Part shown: in pieces, positions 59,776 to 64,000 of the stretch
Position numbering within the stretch: the first letter of the stretch is position 1
Layout: each line of letters starts with the position of its first letter
Origin: Kribbella capetownensis
Lineage (GTDB): Bacteria; Actinomycetota; Actinomycetes; Propionibacteriales; Kribbellaceae
Assembly (NCBI RefSeq): GCF_004331485.1
Contig: NZ_SJKD01000002.1
Span: 434,001-498,000 of the forward strand
Direction: 5' to 3'
DNA: 64,000 nt
Notes under the pieces: model-generated
The model's input: only the letters and a program-made list of their open reading frames with translations
Database searches by the model: none
What the model was told of the DNA's origin: nothing
Program-made: the position numbers and the translations under genes

Positions 59776-60867
59776 ATGGTGACTTCGATGCCTCAGGGAA
59801 CAACCAGCGGCCGCGCGGTGCGCGGCGGCCAGGGCAAGCCCCTGCTGTCGGTCCGCGACTTCAACGTCGAGTACCGGACCGGTTCCGGCGCCACCGTGCA
59901 CGCCGTTCGCGGGATCGATCTCGACCTCTACCCCGGCGAAAGCCTCGCGCTGGTGGGGGAGAGCGGCTGCGGGAAGACCACCTTCGGGCTCGGCCTGCTG
60001 CGGTTGCTGCCGCGGTTGGGACATGCCTCCGGCAAGGTCACCTTCAACCGCGGTGACGGCACCGAGATCGACATCCTCGGTCTGGACGGGCGCGATCTGC
60101 GGCAGTTCCGCTGGCGGGACGCGGCGATGGTCTTCCAGGGCGCGATGAACGCGTTCAACCCGGTGCTGAAGATCCGCGGCCACATGCACGACACGATGCG
60201 GGCGCACACCAAGGCCACCAAGCAGGAGATCGAAGAGCGGTCCGCCGAACTGCTGCGGCTGGTGCGGCTGGAGCCGGAGCGGGTGATGGACTGCTACCCG
60301 CACGAGCTGTCCGGCGGAATGCGGCAGCGCGTGCTGATCGCGATGAGCCTGCTGCTCGAGCCGGAGGTCCTGATCCTGGACGAGCCGACCACGGCACTCG
60401 ACATCCTCACGCAGCGGTCGATCGTCGACGTACTGCACGAGGTCCGCGAACGGCTCGGCTTCTCGATGATCTTCATCTCGCACGACCTGGCGCTGGCCGC
60501 CGAGCTCGCCGACCGGGTCGCGACCATGTACGCCGGTCGCATCGTCGAGACCGGTGGCGTCCGGGACATGTTCTACCAGCCGCGGCATCCGTACACGCTC
60601 GGCCTGATCAAGGCGGTGCCGCCGATCGTCGGGGACCTGCCGGACATGGAGTCGATCCCGGGCGGGCCGCCGAGCCTGGCCGCACTGCCGCCGGGCTGCA
60701 AGTTCAACCCGCGCTGCGGGTTCGCCACCGCGGAGTGCCAGGAGGCCGACCCGCCCCTGATCCCGGTGACCGATCAGCAGGGTTCCGCGCATGAGGTCGC
60801 CTGCATCCATTCCAAAGACGTGCATCTCGACCGACGGGTGCAGGACGACTTGGGGACCGCATCATGA
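59776..60867 (+). CDS. ABC transporter ATP-binding protein (DppD/OppD-type)
   Basis: A 363-residue ATPase: Walker A GESGCGKTT (near residue 55), Q-loop MVFQGAMNAFNP, signature LSGGMRQRVLIA, Walker B VLILDEPTTALD and the switch His in FISHDLAL. The C-terminal oligopeptide-binding extension has the Cys-rich CKFNPRCGFATAEC, an iron-sulfur-type motif seen in Dpp/Opp ATPases. Possible starts are GTG 59770, ATG 59776 and ATG 59788. It powers import together with the next gene. Confidence 0.92.
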   Translation: MVTSMPQGTTSGRAVRGGQGKPLLSVRDFNVEYRTGSGATVHAVRGIDLDLYPGESLALVGESGCGKTTFGLGLLRLLPRLGHASGKVTFNRGDGTEIDILGLDGRDLRQFRWRDAAMVFQGAMNAFNPVLKIRGHMHDTMRAHTKATKQEIEERSAELLRLVRLEPERVMDCYPHELSGGMRQRVLIAMSLLLEPEVLILDEPTTALDILTQRSIVDVLHEVRERLGFSMIFISHDLALAAELADRVATMYAGRIVETGGVRDMFYQPRHPYTLGLIKAVPPIVGDLPDMESIPGGPPSLAALPPGCKFNPRCGFATAECQEADPPLIPVTDQQGSAHEVACIHSKDVHLDRRVQDDLGTAS

Positions 60868-61922
60868 CCGCGACCGACACTGCCCCGGCGGCCAAGGCCG
60901 AGGGACGTACGCCGCTGATGACGCTGAACGGGGTCAGCCAGGTGTTCGACACCAAGGCCGGGCCGATCCGTGCGTGCGATCAGGTCAACCTGTCGATCAA
61001 CCCCGGTGAGGTGCTCTGCCTGGTCGGGGAGAGCGGGTCCGGCAAGACCACCGCGGCGCGGATGGCGGCCGGCCTGGCCAAGCCGAGCGACGGCACAGTG
61101 GCCTACAACGGCATCGACATCTGGTCGATGAACCGGCGCGACTTCAGTACCTTCCGGCGTGGCGTCCAGTATGTTCACCAGGACCCGTACGCCTCGCTGA
61201 ACCCGACCCGGACGATCCTGCAGACGATCACGGCGCCGCTGCTCAAGCACGGCGTGGTCAAGGGCTCGAAGGCCGCCGCCCAGCGTGCGGCCGAGCTGCT
61301 GGCCAAGGTCGACATGACCCCACCGGAGAGCTTCCTGTCGAAGTACCCGCACCAGTTGTCGGGTGGCCAGCGGCAGCGGATCTCGGTGGCCCGGGCACTG
61401 ACCCTGGATCCGAAGATCATCATCGCGGACGAGTCGACGTCGATGCTGGACGTGTCGATCCGGATCAGCGTGCTGGCGATGCTCGGCCGGCTGCGCGACG
61501 AGCTCGGGGTCGGGTTCTTGTTCATCACCCACGACCTGGCGATCGCGAAGTACTTCGGCTGGAACGGCAACACCGCGGTGATGTACCTGGGCCGGATCGT
61601 CGAGTTCGGCCCGACCCAGCAGATCATCAACGCACCGACACATCCGTACACCCGCGCGCTGATCGACGCGATCCCCGAGCCCGATCCGGACCTGACCAAG
61701 ACCAAGGGCGCGGGATCCCTGCGCAGCCTGGAGATTCCGAGTCTCGCCCACCTGCCGGTCGGGTGCTCGTTCCATCCGCGCTGCCCCCGGTTCGAGGGCG
61801 GCCTGTGCGACGGTGCGGTGCCCGAACTGATCACCGTACGTCCCGGTCAGTCGACCGCGTGCCACGTCGTGGCGCGCGACGGAGCCGGAGATGCCGAGGT
61901 CCGCGATGAGCCGGTGGCCTGA
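60864..61922 (+). CDS. ABC transporter ATP-binding protein (DppF/OppF-type)
   Basis: A 352-residue ATPase with a 4-bp overlap to the preceding ATPase. Walker A GESGSGKTT, Q-loop YVHQDPYASLNPTRTI, signature LSGGQRQRISVARAL and switch His FITHDLAI are canonical. Walker B reads IIIADESTSMLD, with Ser in place of the usual Pro (DEPTSALD), a variant found in a subset of Opp-type ATPases, some linked to sugar uptake. The C-terminal CSFHPRCPRFEGGLC carries the Cys motif. It overlaps the small membrane protein gene by 1 bp. Confidence 0.92.
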   Translation: MTATDTAPAAKAEGRTPLMTLNGVSQVFDTKAGPIRACDQVNLSINPGEVLCLVGESGSGKTTAARMAAGLAKPSDGTVAYNGIDIWSMNRRDFSTFRRGVQYVHQDPYASLNPTRTILQTITAPLLKHGVVKGSKAAAQRAAELLAKVDMTPPESFLSKYPHQLSGGQRQRISVARALTLDPKIIIADESTSMLDVSIRISVLAMLGRLRDELGVGFLFITHDLAIAKYFGWNGNTAVMYLGRIVEFGPTQQIINAPTHPYTRALIDAIPEPDPDLTKTKGAGSLRSLEIPSLAHLPVGCSFHPRCPRFEGGLCDGAVPELITVRPGQSTACHVVARDGAGDAEVRDEPVA

Positions 61923-62125
61923 TGGCACCGCAGATCGGCCGGTTGGCACTCGGCTGGGCGGCGTTCCTGGTACTGGCCAGCGGAGTTCTGTTACTCACGC
62001 TGACGCCCGGTACCCCGGAGTTCGTCGTCACCCTGTTCACCTTGTGTTTGGGCCTGCTACTGGGCCTCATCGTCGTCGCCGCGGTCCTGGTACTGCGGCG
62101 CCGGGAAAAACGCGAGGGCAGTTAG
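61922..62125 (+). CDS. Small membrane protein within the ABC operon (67 aa)
   Basis: ATG 61922 overlaps the final base of the ATPase stop codon region (TGATGG), giving 67 residues with two membrane helices (LALGWAAFLVLASGVLLLTL, then FVVTLFTLCLGLLLGLIVVAAVLVL) and the basic tail RRREKREGS. It matches no family I know. Its position between ATPase and binding protein suggests an accessory subunit or a regulator of the transporter. Confidence 0.65.
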   Translation: MAPQIGRLALGWAAFLVLASGVLLLTLTPGTPEFVVTLFTLCLGLLLGLIVVAAVLVLRRREKREGS

Positions 62126-62147
62126 CAGTACCCCAAACCAGTAGTGC

Positions 62148-62172
62148 CTGACCCACATGGGCGTGTGGTCAG
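62148..62172 (+). promoter_or_regulatory. Intercistronic hairpin before the binding protein
   Basis: CTGACCCACA (62148-62157) pairs with TGTGGTCAG (62164-62172) with one bulged base and a 6-nt loop. It lies just before the binding-protein ribosome site and could stabilise that mRNA segment or attenuate read-through. Confidence 0.45.
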
Positions 62173-62189
62173 ATCAGAAAGGACGAAGG

Positions 62190-64000
62190 ATGAGTCCCAC
62201 CGGCACCAACGATCCCGGCACCAACGAGTCCGGCGCACGCGCCGTGACCAACGCAGTCTCCCGCCGGCATGTGCTCCAGCTGTTCGGCATCGCCGGGGTC
62301 GGCATCGCCGGCATCGGGTCGCTGGAGGCGTGTTCGCCGAGCAATCCGGACAGCGAGGGAAGCGACGCCAAGAAGTCCGGGGAGTTCCACGGCGCGTACC
62401 CGTACCAGTTGCCCCCCAAGGGCCACTTCAACCTGGGCGCCGGCGTCCTCGACGGCATCCAGCAGCAGAGCCCGTACCTCGACCTGATCTACCCGAGTGC
62501 CGGCATGTACTACTGGGCCGACAAGAAGTGGGAATACCTGCTGGCCGAGTCCAACACGCTGGACGAAACGGCCAAGACCTACACGATGAAGCTGCGGTCC
62601 GGGCTGACGTGGAGCGACGGCTCGCCGCTCACCGCCAAGGACGTCGTCTCGACGTTCAACCTGCGCTGGCTGATGCGCCAGCAGGACTGGACGTTCCTGT
62701 CCGACGTCAAGGCGCAGGACGACACCACCGTCGTGTTCACCATCGGCACGCCGTCCACGGTCCTCGAGCGCTTCATCCTCCGCGCGCCGATCCTGCCGGA
62801 CTCGGTGTACAAGGACTGGGCGACCAAGGCCGAGACGATCCGCAAGGCCAAGGGCAGCCTGGACAGCGGTGAGGGCAAGCAGGTCAACGCCGACTTCCAG
62901 AAGTTCCGTCCGGAGAACCCGGTCGTGTCGGGTCCGTTCAACTACGACCCGAAGACCATGACGAACGCCCAGATGACGCTGGTGAAGAACGACAAGGGCC
63001 TGTTCGCCGACAAGATCGGGTTCACCAAGGTCGTCCTGTACAACGGTGAGACCTCCGACATCACGCCGGTCGTGATGAACAAGGACGTCGACTACGCCAC
63101 CCACGGCTTCGCGGTGGCCAGCGAGAAGACGTTCCAGCAGAACGGCTTCCGGATCCTCCGCCCGCCGGTGTACTCGGGTCCGTCGCTGGTGTTCAACTAC
63201 ACCACCCGCCCGGAGTTCTCCGACGCCCGGGTCCGGCAGGCGATCGCCTACGTCCTGGACCGCCAGGAGAACGGCACCGTCGCGCTCGGCGACTCGGGCA
63301 AGCCCTGCAAGTTCATGGCCGGCTTCTCCGACATCCTCGTCCCGGACTGGATCACCGACGCCGACCAGCAGAAGCTCCAGGCCTACGAGAAGGACCTCGA
63401 CAAGGCCACCCAGCTGATGCAGGAGGCCGGCTGGAAGAAGTCCGGCGACAAGTGGATGACGCCGGCCGGAAAGCCGGCCGCGTACGACATCAAGTTCCCG
63501 ACCGAGTTCGCCGACTGGAACCCGGCCGCCACCAACGCGGCCGACCAGCTGAACAAGTTCGGGTTCAACATCACCAAGCGGGGCATCACCTTCACCCAGC
63601 TGAACCCCGACGTCCTGGCCGGCAAGTTCGACATCGCCATCCAGGGCTGGGGCGCCTCGAACCACCCGCACCCGTACTTCGCGTTCGTCCAGGACCTGTA
63701 CACGTTCAACTACGTGATCGCGGCGAACCAGGGCGGCAAGGGAATGAACTTCCCGCTCAAGCAGACCACCTCCGCCGGTCCGATCGACCTGCAGGCCGTG
63801 GTGGACAAGTCGGCCCAGGGCCTGAACGTCGACGAGCAGAAGAAGAACATCACCGCCGCGGCGCAGGCGTTCAACGAGCTCCTGCCGATCATCCCGCTGT
63901 GGGAGCGCTACGGTAACAACCCGGCGCTGGAGGGCAAGCGGGTGGCGAAGTTCCCGGCCGACGACGACCCGATCCTGAAGAACGCGCCGTACGCGGACAA
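62190..64000 (+). CDS. ABC transporter substrate-binding lipoprotein, family 5 (partial, cut by window end)
   Basis: 603 codons are visible. The N-terminus VSRRHVLQLFGIAGVGIAGIGSLEACSPS combines a twin-arginine motif with a lipobox (LEAC), so it is probably a Tat-exported lipoprotein. The mature sequence is an extracellular solute-binding protein of family 5 (TMKLRSGLTWSDGSPLTAKDVVSTFNLRW; RVRQAIAYVLDRQENG). AAAGGA precedes the ATG. It is the last gene of the operon, opposite to the common order where the binding protein comes first. The 3' end lies outside. Confidence 0.92.
   Translation, partial: MSPTGTNDPGTNESGARAVTNAVSRRHVLQLFGIAGVGIAGIGSLEACSPSNPDSEGSDAKKSGEFHGAYPYQLPPKGHFNLGAGVLDGIQQQSPYLDLIYPSAGMYYWADKKWEYLLAESNTLDETAKTYTMKLRSGLTWSDGSPLTAKDVVSTFNLRWLMRQQDWTFLSDVKAQDDTTVVFTIGTPSTVLERFILRAPILPDSVYKDWATKAETIRKAKGSLDSGEGKQVNADFQKFRPENPVVSGPFNYDPKTMTNAQMTLVKNDKGLFADKIGFTKVVLYNGETSDITPVVMNKDVDYATHGFAVASEKTFQQNGFRILRPPVYSGPSLVFNYTTRPEFSDARVRQAIAYVLDRQENGTVALGDSGKPCKFMAGFSDILVPDWITDADQQKLQAYEKDLDKATQLMQEAGWKKSGDKWMTPAGKPAAYDIKFPTEFADWNPAATNAADQLNKFGFNITKRGITFTQLNPDVLAGKFDIAIQGWGASNHPHPYFAFVQDLYTFNYVIAANQGGKGMNFPLKQTTSAGPIDLQAVVDKSAQGLNVDEQKKNITAAAQAFNELLPIIPLWERYGNNPALEGKRVAKFPADDDPILKNAPYAD

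Overview
The window is high-GC actinobacterial DNA. Gene content and order fit Kribbella or a close relative in the Propionibacteriales: GTG and TTG starts are common, 4-bp ATGA/GTGA gene overlaps are frequent, and the cores hemW ... hrcA-dnaJ-rsmE and phoH-ybeY-hlyC/corC-(deaminase-like)-era ... leuA run in the usual actinobacterial order. The genus is an inference from remembered homologues; no search was run. No rRNA, tRNA, CRISPR array or intact insertion sequence was seen.

Layout. 1-2.3 kb: unsaturated-uronate catabolism (kduI, a sodium:solute symporter, a small tautomerase) around a divergent operator-rich promoter. 2.3-8.3 kb: asd, a large orphan SARP/NB-ARC/TPR regulator and a long-chain acyl-CoA synthetase. 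8.4-24.2 kb: accessory genes, including two APH-fold kinases, two alpha/beta hydrolases (one behind a short upstream ORF and a hairpin that can mask its ribosome site), an ATP-grasp ligase/MFS exporter pair, a DUF4331 operon with a His-rich protein, a SulP anion transporter, a questin-oxidase-like protein, and several decayed genes. 24.2-27.6 kb: an EmrB-type exporter fused to a winged-helix domain, divergent from hemW. 27.7-38.2 kb: an orphan sugar-binding lipoprotein and its LacI regulator, a patatin-like membrane lipase, DUF3097, an NCS1 permease, a metallo-beta-lactamase-fold hydrolase and a ThuA/Gfo-Idh-MocA pair. 38.2-47.3 kb: housekeeping core (CIRCE-hrcA-dnaJ-rsmE, then phoH-ybeY-corC-deaminase-like-era), split by an opposite-strand ECF sigma factor and a membrane GerMN protein. 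47.3-55.5 kb: acetyltransferases, a broken kinase gene, a flavin/F420-type oxidoreductase, a DMT transporter, a DUF1800/DUF1501 pair and a two-component system. 55.6-57.5 kb: leuA with a leucine leader peptide. 57.5-64 kb: a peptide/oligosaccharide ABC operon (two permeases, two ATPases, a small membrane protein, and a Tat-type binding lipoprotein cut by the window end).

Regulatory themes. At least eleven genes have a TANNNT-like -10 box 6-9 nt before the start codon and no ribosome-binding site, which suggests leaderless or near-leaderless mRNAs. Two 5' leaders look like translation sensors: the leuA leader, whose Leu codons are complementary to the leuA ribosome site, and an uncharacterised 19-residue ORF followed directly by an SD-masking hairpin before an alpha/beta hydrolase. 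Many promoters carry clear dyads or direct repeats, but the regulator gene is often not adjacent.
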